Source: an uncultured Flammeovirgaceae bacterium (GTDB lineage: Bacteria; Bacteroidota; Bacteroidia; Cytophagales; Cyclobacteriaceae). Taken from it: a stretch of DNA of 5,315 nt. Each line of letters begins with the position of its first letter. Positions within the stretch are counted from its first letter, which is position 1. The stretch lies in the NCBI GenBank assembly GCA_946886805.1, contig CAMPJM010000323.1:1-5315 (forward strand), given 5' to 3'. The translations under genes were made by a program, and so were the position numbers. Below are positions 1 through 5,315 of this stretch, piece after piece. The notes beneath the pieces are model-generated. The model was given only the letters and a program-made list of their open reading frames with translations, was not told the DNA's origin and ran no database searches.

Positions 1-1010
1 TATAAATGGGACAGGAATTCTTCAACTCGATTATCTAATTCTTCATTATTGACCGCTATATTTTCGTGGTTCCTATTTTCATAGACAAACAAATGAAATC
101 TGTCAAAAAGACCTGCGTCAATCATTTTTTCTTCCAACATTTCACCTTGGGAAACAGGTACTAAATTATCGTCTTTGCCTAGATGAAGTTGGCTTAAGGG
201 TAAATTTTCCGCAAAGTAAATCGGTGAGCTTGCAATCATTTTGTGCCGAGTCTCCGCTATTGTTGCAGTTCCATTTACCAAGTCTGAAAGGAATTGACAT
301 TGGTAGGTCAATTCCTTTTCGTTTTTTGAGGTGAGCTCAAGTAGATTTGTTGGTCCAGCGATTCCTAAAGCACGCTTTACCCTGTTGTCCCTTGTGCCCA
401 TTAAGAAGGCTACGGCTGCACCTCTACTTCCACCACTCACGGCTACCCGACTGGTATCTGCATTGCTTTCGGTGCTTTCTATAATGTTTAAAAAGGCGAT
501 AGCATCATCAGCAGCTCTATCAAAAGCATCACATTGTCGGCCTTCTGAAACCGGTGACGTATATTCTACCTCATTTATTGTAAAGCTCAAGGATTGACCT
601 CGAAGTGCAGGAACTGCATAAATAAATGGTAACCCTTCGTTGTCGTTCAAATTTATACTAAAGGGAATTGCCGTAAGGTTGTATGAGAATCCTAAAATGT
701 TCATTCGAATAGGTAAAGACGTATCCGATTTCGGAACGATAAGAGCGCCATATTCTTTATTGCCATCAACTTTAAATGAAACTATTTTCAATACAGTACC
801 ATTGGTTGTCAGTTCAACGATCTGCTCTACCGCAAAATCAGTTGGGGATAAGTCCCTTGATTCCCAATCTGTCATTACAGCATCCAGTTCTGCCCGTGTG
901 GGCTGTGCAAATAACTCCTGCCTGTTAAAATTACTTAAAAATTCGTCCTTACTACAGGATATTAACAGGGTGCCTAAAAGTAGTATAGCAACAAATACTT
1001 TGTAGTTCAT
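1..1010 (-). CDS. alpha/beta-hydrolase (prolyl-oligopeptidase-like) lipoprotein, 3' end cut by window edge
   Basis: The reverse strand is open from an ATG at 1010-1008 to the window edge: 336 complete codons, then TA, which could be the first two bases of a stop or of Tyr. Residues 1-18 form a lipoprotein signal peptide (M-N-Y-K, hydrophobic core, L-I-S) followed by Cys19, and C-S-K-D-E fits the Bacteroidota lipoprotein export signal, so an outer-membrane, probably surface, location is inferred. The hydrolase fold is shown by the nucleophile elbow GGSRG (193-197, Ser195), by LGKDDNLVP with the likely catalytic Asp281, and by His315 in RNHEN. Their order and spacing fit prolyl-oligopeptidase/S9-like or related esterases. 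About 20 residues follow the His, so the gene is nearly complete. The natural substrate, peptide or ester, cannot be told. It is divergent from the helicase remnant. No clear ribosome binding site is seen, only AGGA very close to the ATG. Confidence 0.88.
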   Translation of the reverse strand, partial: MNYKVFVAILLLGTLLISCSKDEFLSNFNRQELFAQPTRAELDAVMTDWESRDLSPTDFAVEQIVELTTNGTVLKIVSFKVDGNKEYGALIVPKSDTSLPIRMNILGFSYNLTAIPFSINLNDNEGLPFIYAVPALRGQSLSFTINEVEYTSPVSEGRQCDAFDRAADDAIAFLNIIESTESNADTSRVAVSGGSRGAAVAFLMGTRDNRVKRALGIAGPTNLLELTSKNEKELTYQCQFLSDLVNGTATIAETRHKMIASSPIYFAENLPLSQLHLGKDDNLVPVSQGEMLEEKMIDAGLFDRFHLFVYENRNHENIAVNNEELDNRVEEFLSHL

Positions 1011-1075
1011 GTCCTATTGTGTTTAGCAACTTTTTAGTTTCTGGCTGACGTCGGTTAAATACAATAAATTAATAA
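1011..1075. other. divergent spacer and probable rearrangement junction
   Basis: This AT-rich stretch lies between the ATG of the reverse-strand lipoprotein and the first open codon of the helicase remnant. In the helicase frame it ends with a TAA at 1073-1075, and no helicase-like translation was found in any forward frame. It must contain the 5' region of the lipoprotein gene, but no good Bacteroidota promoter (TTTG, about 19-21 bp, TAnnTTTG) is visible on the reverse strand here. The breakpoint that removed the front of the helicase gene probably lies here or within the next few codons. Confidence 0.45.
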
Positions 1076-2188
1076 AATCTAAGCTACCAGGCATTAATTA
1101 CTACCGGACAATTTTTTGGAGAGGGTACCGACTTGCAAAATGCTTCTTGTCTTTTCCTTGTTTATCCCTTCTCATTCAAAGGGAAATTAATTCAATACAT
1201 TGGTCGTGTTCAGAGATCTGAGATCACTCCTTTTATTTATGATTATCGAGATCGCAAGATTGAATACCTAAACCGGTTGTTCCTGAAAAGGAATACCTAT
1301 TACCGACATTTCGACCGGCAAGCAACCTTGTTTGATGATGCAACGATTACCGACAATCTTTCCAGACAAACCTTAACAGTTGATAAAAAAATCAAGGTTC
1401 CAATTGACCAGTTGGATTTCCGTTACGGTGCGATAGCTTTCAATTGCGGAGTACCTGAGTTGAAAATGGAATTGGAATTCGAAATTGAAAATAATGAAGT
1501 AAGACCGGAATTTGATGTTCTAAAGCCATATTTTTCCAAAGTATTGAAGTCAAAGTATGTGGAAGCTGAAATTTTTGCAGAGTTCGAAAATAACTTGTTG
1601 GTTTCTCAAAAAGCAAATTCAACTGACTTGGAAAAAATCAACCGGGAGATCATTGAAAGTGTAAAATTTCGATTCATTGAGCAGGGCATTCTCGGCAAGC
1701 GATATACGCCCGGAACGGAAGGGAATTTACTTGACTTAAACAAGGTGCAGGAAGGGCAAGATGGTAAGCTGTTTTACGATTCGGAAGAGCAATTGCTGAA
1801 TGACCTATTGAAAAATGAAAAGGTTAAACATTACAGACAATTAAGGTATTTGGCATCTAAGCATGACGGAACTACCTTGAAACTGCGGTTTGTTCTGAGT
1901 CCTTTTTCATTCGTATTCCTACTTCCTGGAACAGAGCAATATCATGTTGTTTTAGAAACATTGGACACCGAAGAAGCTACTTATATCTGGCATGTCGACA
2001 AAAACAGACAATTGCTTTGGCAAAAACTGCAGGATATAGACAAAGACTTAAACATCATCAGAAATAAAGGCAGGCAAACTTTTCTTCAAAAGCAGCCGGA
2101 AAACTTCAGCCGACTCATCCATGATTATACTGACGAGCGAAAGGGGTTTGTTATCTGGAAGGACCATTTAGAAGAAAGATTATTGTGA
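1076..2188 (+). pseudogene. superfamily 2 (DEAD/DEAH-type) helicase, 3' remnant with motifs V and VI plus C-terminal region
   Basis: The frame is open from 1076, just after an in-frame TAA, to the TGA at 2186-2188. The first possible start is TTG at 1133, but clear homology begins upstream: TTGQFFGEGTD at 1100-1132 is helicase motif V, and QYIGRVQR at 1193-1216 is motif VI with its arginine finger. Then come I-Y-D-Y-R-D and the L-F-L-K-R-N-x-Y-Y pattern that closes the second RecA domain in this helicase group. The Walker A and B motifs and the first RecA domain are absent, so ATPase activity is impossible from this fragment. About 300 further residues form a C-terminal region I cannot assign, ending with motifs such as LDTEEATYIW and HDY. 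Related helicases occur in restriction-like and TOTE-type conflict systems (inference). The first in-frame ATG, at 1466, could allow expression of the C-terminal region alone. The reading frame after the break is undamaged, suggesting a recent deletion or a retained domain. Confidence 0.7.
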
Positions 2189-2300
2189 TTTAAGCCAACC
2201 CACGTCCCGCTACGTCCACAATCACCAGGGCGTCCCGCTCGACTTGCAAAGTCCTGCCAAACGTTCTATCTTGACACAACAATTGACCCCTGCTTTTTTA
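2189..2300 (-). repeat. candidate dispersed extragenic repeat or gene-end remnant
   Basis: Directly after the helicase stop the sequence becomes richer in G and C than its surroundings. The 9-mer CGTCCCGCT occurs twice (2203-2211 and 2231-2239), and GACTT-GCA-AAGTC (2241-2253) is a small perfect hairpin. On the reverse strand codons 2297-2193 are open and end at TAA (2192-2190), with a protein-like C-terminus containing VERDALVIVDVAGRGLA, but there is no ATG. This fits either a repeated intergenic element of the host or the tail of a lost gene. No genome copy number can be seen from this window. Confidence 0.35.
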
Positions 2301-2555
2301 ATAGTTAGCTTTTATGCGCCCATTGAGTAAGTGGAAATTAAAAATCAAAAATCAAAAATAATGATGGACTTCCTGCTCCGATGCCAATAAAGGAAAAAAA
2401 TGGACTGACAAAAGCTCTTGGAAATCGCCGGCATTTTAAAAAATTTATCGAGGGTTTTAAAACACTTCAAATATCTATTGCCAACAACACCAGACAAACT
2501 ATAATAAACAAAATAACCGAACTAGTCTTGTTTTTTACCAAAATATTAAAAATCA
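2301..2555. other. AT-rich spacer upstream of the protease gene
   Basis: No gene is convincing here. A plus-strand open frame starting with ATG at 2381 gives a basic 101-residue product, but its last 43 codons run out of frame inside the protease gene and it has no recognisable domain. The stretch holds a 7-bp tandem repeat (2340-2360) and a 10-bp palindrome GTTTTAAAAC (2454-2463). TAGTCTTG (2523-2530) is one base from the Bacteroidota -7 consensus TAnnTTTG and 25 bp before the protease ATG, but it has no matching TTTG at the expected distance upstream. Confidence 0.4.
2340..2360. repeat. short tandem repeat, 7-bp unit x3
   Basis: The unit AAAAATC is repeated twice exactly and followed by AAAAATA. 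It is a simple AT-rich tract in the spacer before the protease gene. A role is not apparent, although repeat-number variation between strains would be possible. Confidence 0.7.
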
Positions 2556-3437
2556 ATGATGAGAAATGCAATTGCAACGCTATTTATTTTATTTTCTACA
2601 ATAGCCTATTCGCAGGAAAAAATATCCGAACAAATAGAAATTCCGTTCACGATAACCTCCGATGGTCATATCATTATTCCAGCTAAGGTCAACGGCATTG
2701 AAGGAAACTTTATTTTTGACACTGGAGCAGGAATGAATCTCCTGACCAAGGATTTTGCAGATAAAATAAAAGACCTTGAAAAAACGCACCATTTTCATAC
2801 CGGTCACCGAGCGACTGGCGAAGAAATACAATCTGACTTATGGAATTCTAAAACTTTAGAAATTGGCAGTTTCAAAATAGAGAAAGAAATATTTGCTGTT
2901 TACGATTTTAAATTTCCGTTAGATGGCTTGATATCCCTGACCCCTTTTACAGATAAGCCAATAACCATTGACTTTGAGAGTAAAATATTAAGCATAGAGT
3001 CCGATAAGTCTTTGGTAGAACTAATAGCCGAAGGAGATTTTGAAATGCCATTACAAATCTCTAACGACAGAGGAATCGACATTGGTATCACTACTAAAAT
3101 ACTGCTTAATAATAAGCTTCCCTTAAATGTCAAATTAGACAGTGGTGCTGGATTTGATGTTTATAGATTCAGTTCAAGATATATGGAAAAACTGGGAATC
3201 GATTCAACTAAAATAGAAAGTGAATATAGGCCAAGCTATTTTAAGCCCAAAGAAGGCAATAATTACTACTTCACAAACCTTTCGGAATTGAGTGACGCAA
3301 ATAATAATGGTTTCATTAACGATTTTAAAGCTACATTTATTGATGGCCTCATTTACGAAGGAATTATGGGAATCGATTGGATTGGAAAAGTAATTACAAT
3401 TGACATCCCAGAGAAAAGATTAATAGTTAGAAAATAG
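2556..3437 (+). CDS. exported bilobal retropepsin-like aspartyl protease
   Basis: A 293-residue protein. Residues 1-20 look like a Sec signal peptide (M-M-R-N, hydrophobic stretch, cleavage likely after A-Y-S), so it probably acts in the periplasm or outside. There are two pepsin/retropepsin-type lobes. Lobe one has the active-site motif DTGAG at 55-59 in the context FIFDTGAG and closes with LDGLISLTPF and a TIDF strand (122-140). Lobe two has DSGAG at 195-199 in the context VKLDSGAG and closes with GIMGIDWIGKVITID (269-283). Each lobe therefore carries its own catalytic Asp and a G-hydrophobic-hydrophobic-G-hydrophobic-D/T psi-loop-like segment, consistent with a single chain forming one active site. 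Substrates are unknown; bacterial members are often annotated simply as retropepsin-like or aspartyl protease family. Two adjacent ATGs (2556 and 2559) are possible starts in the same frame, and no Shine-Dalgarno sequence is seen. It is alone in its transcription context, with spacers of about 250 bp or more on both sides. Confidence 0.88.
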   Translation: MMRNAIATLFILFSTIAYSQEKISEQIEIPFTITSDGHIIIPAKVNGIEGNFIFDTGAGMNLLTKDFADKIKDLEKTHHFHTGHRATGEEIQSDLWNSKTLEIGSFKIEKEIFAVYDFKFPLDGLISLTPFTDKPITIDFESKILSIESDKSLVELIAEGDFEMPLQISNDRGIDIGITTKILLNNKLPLNVKLDSGAGFDVYRFSSRYMEKLGIDSTKIESEYRPSYFKPKEGNNYYFTNLSELSDANNNGFINDFKATFIDGLIYEGIMGIDWIGKVITIDIPEKRLIVRK

Positions 3438-3689
3438 CGTTTGGCAACATCTCAACGGTTGATGCTTATCTGGAGGCAGGCTGTTTATATGAGGGAATTG
3501 AATAGTTGAAGAAATTATTGTTTGCTCAGCAAGCAAGGGAGCATGCTCCCTTGTCTTAGCCCCTGCACTGTATTTTCGCCTTGTAACCAGACTTCCATAG
3601 GCTATTGCCAAATAAAACTAAACAAGAAGAAGTTGCCATTAGTCCGCCTGCTCATGGCTACGGCATGTTATGAAACATTGGAAAGAAAA
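3438..3689. other. spacer between protease and Crp/Fnr genes
   Basis: About 250 bp without a supported gene. It contains the 20-bp palindrome and larger hairpin described separately. A reverse-strand open frame of 63 codons (3611-3420) spans most of it and overlaps the protease end; it has no recognisable domain. TATTTTCG (3571-3578), preceded by CTTG 17 bp upstream, is a weak Bacteroidota-type promoter candidate for the regulator gene, with both the -7 element and the spacing off consensus. Confidence 0.4.
3524..3560. repeat. perfect 20-bp palindrome within an extended imperfect hairpin
   Basis: CAAGGGAGCATGCTCCCTTG (3534-3553) is its own reverse complement and would fold as an 8-bp stem with a CATG loop. 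The stem can extend past small bulges by AAG/CTT (3531-3533 with 3555-3557) and GCT/AGC (3524-3526 with 3558-3560). No run of T follows directly, so it is a poor intrinsic terminator for the protease gene about 90 bp upstream, though it could still block or stabilise a transcript end. A REP-like dispersed palindrome or a protein-binding dyad is equally possible. Confidence 0.75.
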
Positions 3690-4256
3690 ATGACTGAACT
3701 GAAAAAGTACCTAATCAGATTGGTGGATTTTACAGAAAGTGAGATGGAAAAATTCACATCTCTTTTCTCGGAAAGTCGCCTCAAAAAGAATGAATATTTA
3801 GCAGTTGAAGGCGAATATTCAAGTAAGCTTGTTTTTATTACCCACGGTGTGATGCGGGCCTTTTTCAGAAATAACAATGGGAATGAATATAATAAAACAT
3901 TTTTTACGGAGTATAATTTTGTCGGTGCCTATTCCTCGTTGGTTACAAAGCAGCAAAATCTAATAAATATTCAATGCCTGACAGACTGCTCTGTCCTTAT
4001 TGCCGACTACGAGCAGGTAACGAATTTGTACAATGACTTTCCCAAAGTAGAACGCCTCGCCCGGATCCTGGCGGAACATTTTTTTGTAAGTAAAGAAACA
4101 AGGGAAATAGAACTGGTGATGCTGGACGCTTCTGAACGCTACACGATCTTTCAAAAAAAGCACCCCAATTTGGAGCATCTAATCCCCCAATATCATATCG
4201 CTTCTTATTTGGGCATAACCCCCACCCAATTGAGTAGGATCAGGGCCAAAAAATAA
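3690..4256 (+). CDS. Crp/Fnr-family transcriptional regulator
   Basis: A 188-residue protein from the ATG at 3690. This start gives the usual length of Bacteroidota Crp/Fnr-like regulators, begins MTELKKYL, and has a purine-rich GGAAAG (3680-3685) just upstream. The frame is open further upstream (ATG 3654, TTG 3522), but those extensions cross the spacer hairpin and look non-coding. Residues of about 30-112 are the cyclic-nucleotide-binding-like beta barrel. The segment around FVGAYSSLV lacks the Glu and Arg of the cAMP-binding cassette, and there is no N-terminal cysteine cluster for an iron-sulphur centre, so the ligand is unknown. The C-terminus IASYLGITPTQLSRIRAKK (170-188) is the DNA-binding helix-turn-helix, preceded by A-S-E-R-Y as is typical of the family. 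It lies 71 bp upstream of the dehydrogenase gene on the same strand, with a palindrome in the gap, suggesting local control of that operon. Confidence 0.92.
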   Translation: MTELKKYLIRLVDFTESEMEKFTSLFSESRLKKNEYLAVEGEYSSKLVFITHGVMRAFFRNNNGNEYNKTFFTEYNFVGAYSSLVTKQQNLINIQCLTDCSVLIADYEQVTNLYNDFPKVERLARILAEHFFVSKETREIELVMLDASERYTIFQKKHPNLEHLIPQYHIASYLGITPTQLSRIRAKK

Positions 4257-4259
4257 ATC

Positions 4260-4273
4260 TTTACATATGTAAA
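4260..4273. promoter_or_regulatory. 14-bp perfect palindrome, candidate Crp/Fnr-type operator
   Basis: TTTACATATGTAAA begins 4 bp after the regulator stop codon and is exactly self-complementary. Its layout, two 5-bp half sites separated by 4 bp (TTTAC-N4-GTAAA), is that of FNR-like sites (TTGAT-N4-ATCAA). It lies 54 bp before the dehydrogenase ATG. If the weak promoter at 4296-4303 is real, the dyad centre falls near -41, the position used by class II Crp/Fnr activators. Binding by the adjacent regulator is inference. Confidence 0.45.
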
Positions 4274-4303
4274 TGTGCGGACTTTTAATTCTTATGATTT
4301 TTG
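4274..4303 (+). promoter_or_regulatory. weak candidate Bacteroidota promoter for the dehydrogenase operon
   Basis: GATTTTTG (4296-4303) differs in one base from the -7 consensus TAnnTTTG, and TGTG (4274-4277) is one base from the -33 TTTG, with 18 bp between them. A start site near 4307 would give a leader of about 20 bases. Two mismatches and a slightly short spacer make this tentative; poor elements would be expected at an activator-dependent promoter. Confidence 0.25.
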
Positions 4304-4327
4304 TTCCATACAAATTCATAAGAAATA

Positions 4328-5062
4328 ATGCGAGTACATAAAAACAAGATTTTGATCACGGGTGCTACCGCAGGTATCGGAGCGGCGCTCTTGCAAACAT
4401 TCCTCGACCTTGACAATGAAATAATTGCTGTAGGAAGAAATGAGAGCAAGCTGGAAGAGCTTTCAAAAGTAGATAAAAGAATTATCCCTTTTAAATGTGA
4501 CATTTCCAGGCAAGAAGAGTTGGATCAACTTACCCTATTTGTGGAACAGGAGCATAAAGACCTCAATATCTTGATTAACAATGCAGGAATTCAATACAAT
4601 TACAACTTCGACAATGAACACCAGTTACTTCACAAGGTAGAACAGGAAATAAATGTAAACCTCCTTGCACCCCTCAAACTGATCACCTTATTATTGCCTA
4701 CACTTCAACTCAATGATAATTCCGCAATCGTTAATATTTCCTCCGGCCTGGCAATTGTCCCAAAAGCACAAGCCCCGGTTTACTGCGGAACCAAAGCAGC
4801 GATTCATATTTTTACCAAAGCACTGCGGTATCAACTGGATAAAGTAAAGGTATTTGAAATTATCCCTCCTATAGTAGACACGGCAATGACGGCAGGAAGA
4901 GGAAAGCGAAAGATTCCGCCCGAAAAATTAGTAGATGAGTTCATAAAAGCCTTTAAAAAGAACAAGTATGAGGTAAATATTGGCAAAGTAAAACTCTTTA
5001 GGATCATCAACCGAATTAGTCCAGGTATAGCCGATAGAATAATGAAAGGCATAACACCATGA
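4328..5062 (+). CDS. short-chain dehydrogenase/reductase (SDR), DltE-like
   Basis: A 244-residue classical SDR, predicted to be a cytoplasmic NAD(P)(H)-dependent oxidoreductase. The Rossmann glycine motif is TGATAGIG (11-18). R37 in V-G-R-N after the second strand suggests NADP(H) preference, C-D-I at 57-59 holds the adenine-binding Asp58, and NNAG is at 84-87. The catalytic tetrad is Asn111, Ser139, Tyr152 and Lys156 (Y-C-G-T-K), with the normal 13-residue Ser-Tyr spacing, so the enzyme looks intact. The general pattern, with I-I-P-P-I-V-D-T after the active site and a short C-terminus, resembles the DltE/YdfG-like cluster of SDRs; the substrate cannot be deduced, and the name DltE in that cluster does not prove a role in teichoic acid modification, especially in a Gram-negative. 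The ATG at 4328 leaves a 71-bp gap from the regulator. The stop overlaps the next start (ATGA), indicating translational coupling with the membrane protein. Confidence 0.9.
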   Translation: MRVHKNKILITGATAGIGAALLQTFLDLDNEIIAVGRNESKLEELSKVDKRIIPFKCDISRQEELDQLTLFVEQEHKDLNILINNAGIQYNYNFDNEHQLLHKVEQEINVNLLAPLKLITLLLPTLQLNDNSAIVNISSGLAIVPKAQAPVYCGTKAAIHIFTKALRYQLDKVKVFEIIPPIVDTAMTAGRGKRKIPPEKLVDEFIKAFKKNKYEVNIGKVKLFRIINRISPGIADRIMKGITP

Positions 5063-5315
5063 AGCATTTAATTAAAATTATGGTCGTTATGGCACTATTT
5101 TTTGCTTTAACATTCCTCTTGGTAAAGGCGACAGGCATCTTGAGTGTTGAACAAATTAAAATGTGGCTGGTACAGGCGAAGGCACTTTCTCCATACTATA
5201 TAGGCGGTATCGTGGTACTATTGCTGTTTACCGATTTATTTATTGCTGTTCCAACCATGACCACTATCACTTTAGCAGGATATTTCCTTGGTTTTCCGAA
5301 CGGTGCCATTGCCTC
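5059..5315 (+). CDS. DedA/TVP38-like (VTT domain) membrane protein, 5' part only
   Basis: The start codon ATG (5059-5061) overlaps the dehydrogenase stop TGA (5060-5062); 85 codons plus two bases are present before the window ends. Residues of about 5-22 form a first membrane segment, residues 29-45 look like a short amphipathic stretch (V-E-Q-I-K-M-W-L), and residues of about 47-65 form a second membrane segment. Then comes VPTMTTITLAGYFLGFPNGA (65-83 and on), matching the proline-then-glycine-rich re-entrant pattern (P-x-x-x-x-x-x-x-G-x-x-F/L-G-x-x-x-G) at the start of the VTT/SNARE-associated domain in the TVP38/TMEM64 and DedA families. Those families are inner-membrane proteins, some implicated in lipid-carrier or phospholipid translocation. 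Coupling to the dehydrogenase suggests a shared envelope or lipid-related role, which is inference. The family call rests on only the N-terminal third. Confidence 0.75.
   Translation, partial: MKHLIKIMVVMALFFALTFLLVKATGILSVEQIKMWLVQAKALSPYYIGGIVVLLLFTDLFIAVPTMTTITLAGYFLGFPNGAIA

Noticed and set aside
331..1005. Plus-strand open frames at 331-597 and 640-1005
   Set aside because: They are antisense to the lipoprotein hydrolase, whose signal peptide and catalytic motifs are clear; neither plus-strand product resembles a known protein.
1021..1060. Integron attC-like core site (GTTAAAT at 1054-1060) with a partial partner GTTTAGC at 1021-1027
   Set aside because: The partner does not match RYYYAAC, the stem between is poor, and no integrase is present.
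1074..1089. Promoter-like TAGCTTAG and TAGATTTT on the reverse strand upstream of the lipoprotein gene
   Set aside because: Each is one base off the -7 consensus, but no TTTG or TTG lies at the required 19-21 bp upstream.
1129..2250. 11-bp direct repeat CGACTTGCAAA at 1129-1139 and 2240-2250, near the two ends of the helicase remnant
   Set aside because: One copy is inside conserved motif V coding sequence, and a few 11-mer matches are expected by chance in a window this long, so it is not evidence of a target duplication.
2231..2250. Reverse-strand similarity to the conserved 16S rRNA stretch GCAAGTCGAGCGG
   Set aside because: The match is only about 13 bases and the flanks do not continue as rRNA; no rRNA gene is present.
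2381..2686. Small basic plus-strand protein of 101 residues overlapping the protease start
   Set aside because: Its last 43 codons lie out of frame in the protease gene, it has no recognisable domain, and it follows simple AT-rich sequence.
3420..3611. Reverse-strand 63-codon frame covering the spacer after the protease
   Set aside because: It has no recognisable domain, and the palindrome inside it explains part of its openness; it overlaps the end of the protease gene. Conservation would be needed to revive it.

Overview
The window looks like a chromosomal segment of a Bacteroidota bacterium. The evidence is an AT-rich composition, starts with weak or no Shine-Dalgarno sequence, a lipoprotein whose residues after the lipidated cysteine (C-S-K-D-E) fit the Bacteroidota surface-export signal, and a short Crp/Fnr-type regulator of the kind common in that phylum. 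The genus cannot be named from the sequence.

Layout from left to right: (1) 1-1010, minus strand: an alpha/beta-hydrolase (prolyl-oligopeptidase-like) lipoprotein, nearly complete and cut by the window edge at or within a few codons of its C-terminus. (2) 1076-2188, plus strand: the 3' part of a superfamily 2 helicase gene. It keeps motifs V and VI and a long C-terminal region but lacks the whole ATPase half, so it is most likely a decaying remnant. (3) 2189-2555: a spacer holding a GC-richer, repeat-like block just after the helicase stop, then an AT-rich leader. (4) 2556-3437, plus: an exported bilobal retropepsin-like aspartyl protease with two Asp-Ser/Thr-Gly motifs. (5) 3438-3689: a spacer with a perfect 20-bp palindrome inside a larger imperfect hairpin. 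(6) 3690-4256, plus: a Crp/Fnr-family transcription factor. (7) 4257-4327: a short gap with a perfect 14-bp palindrome, a candidate operator. (8) 4328-5062, plus: a short-chain dehydrogenase/reductase of the DltE-like type. (9) 5059-5315, plus: the start of a membrane protein resembling the DedA/TVP38 (VTT) family, overlapping the dehydrogenase stop by 4 bp and running off the window.

The last three genes form a plausible regulatory unit: the Crp/Fnr protein may act on the palindrome and drive the dehydrogenase and membrane-protein pair, which look translationally coupled. The left half looks like accessory or rearranged DNA: a beheaded helicase lies against a divergent lipoprotein gene, and the protease gene sits between two repeat-like spacers. 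I did not find a convincing new multi-gene system. The items most worth following up are the helicase remnant with its unassigned C-terminal region, the two-lobed protease and the putative operator.
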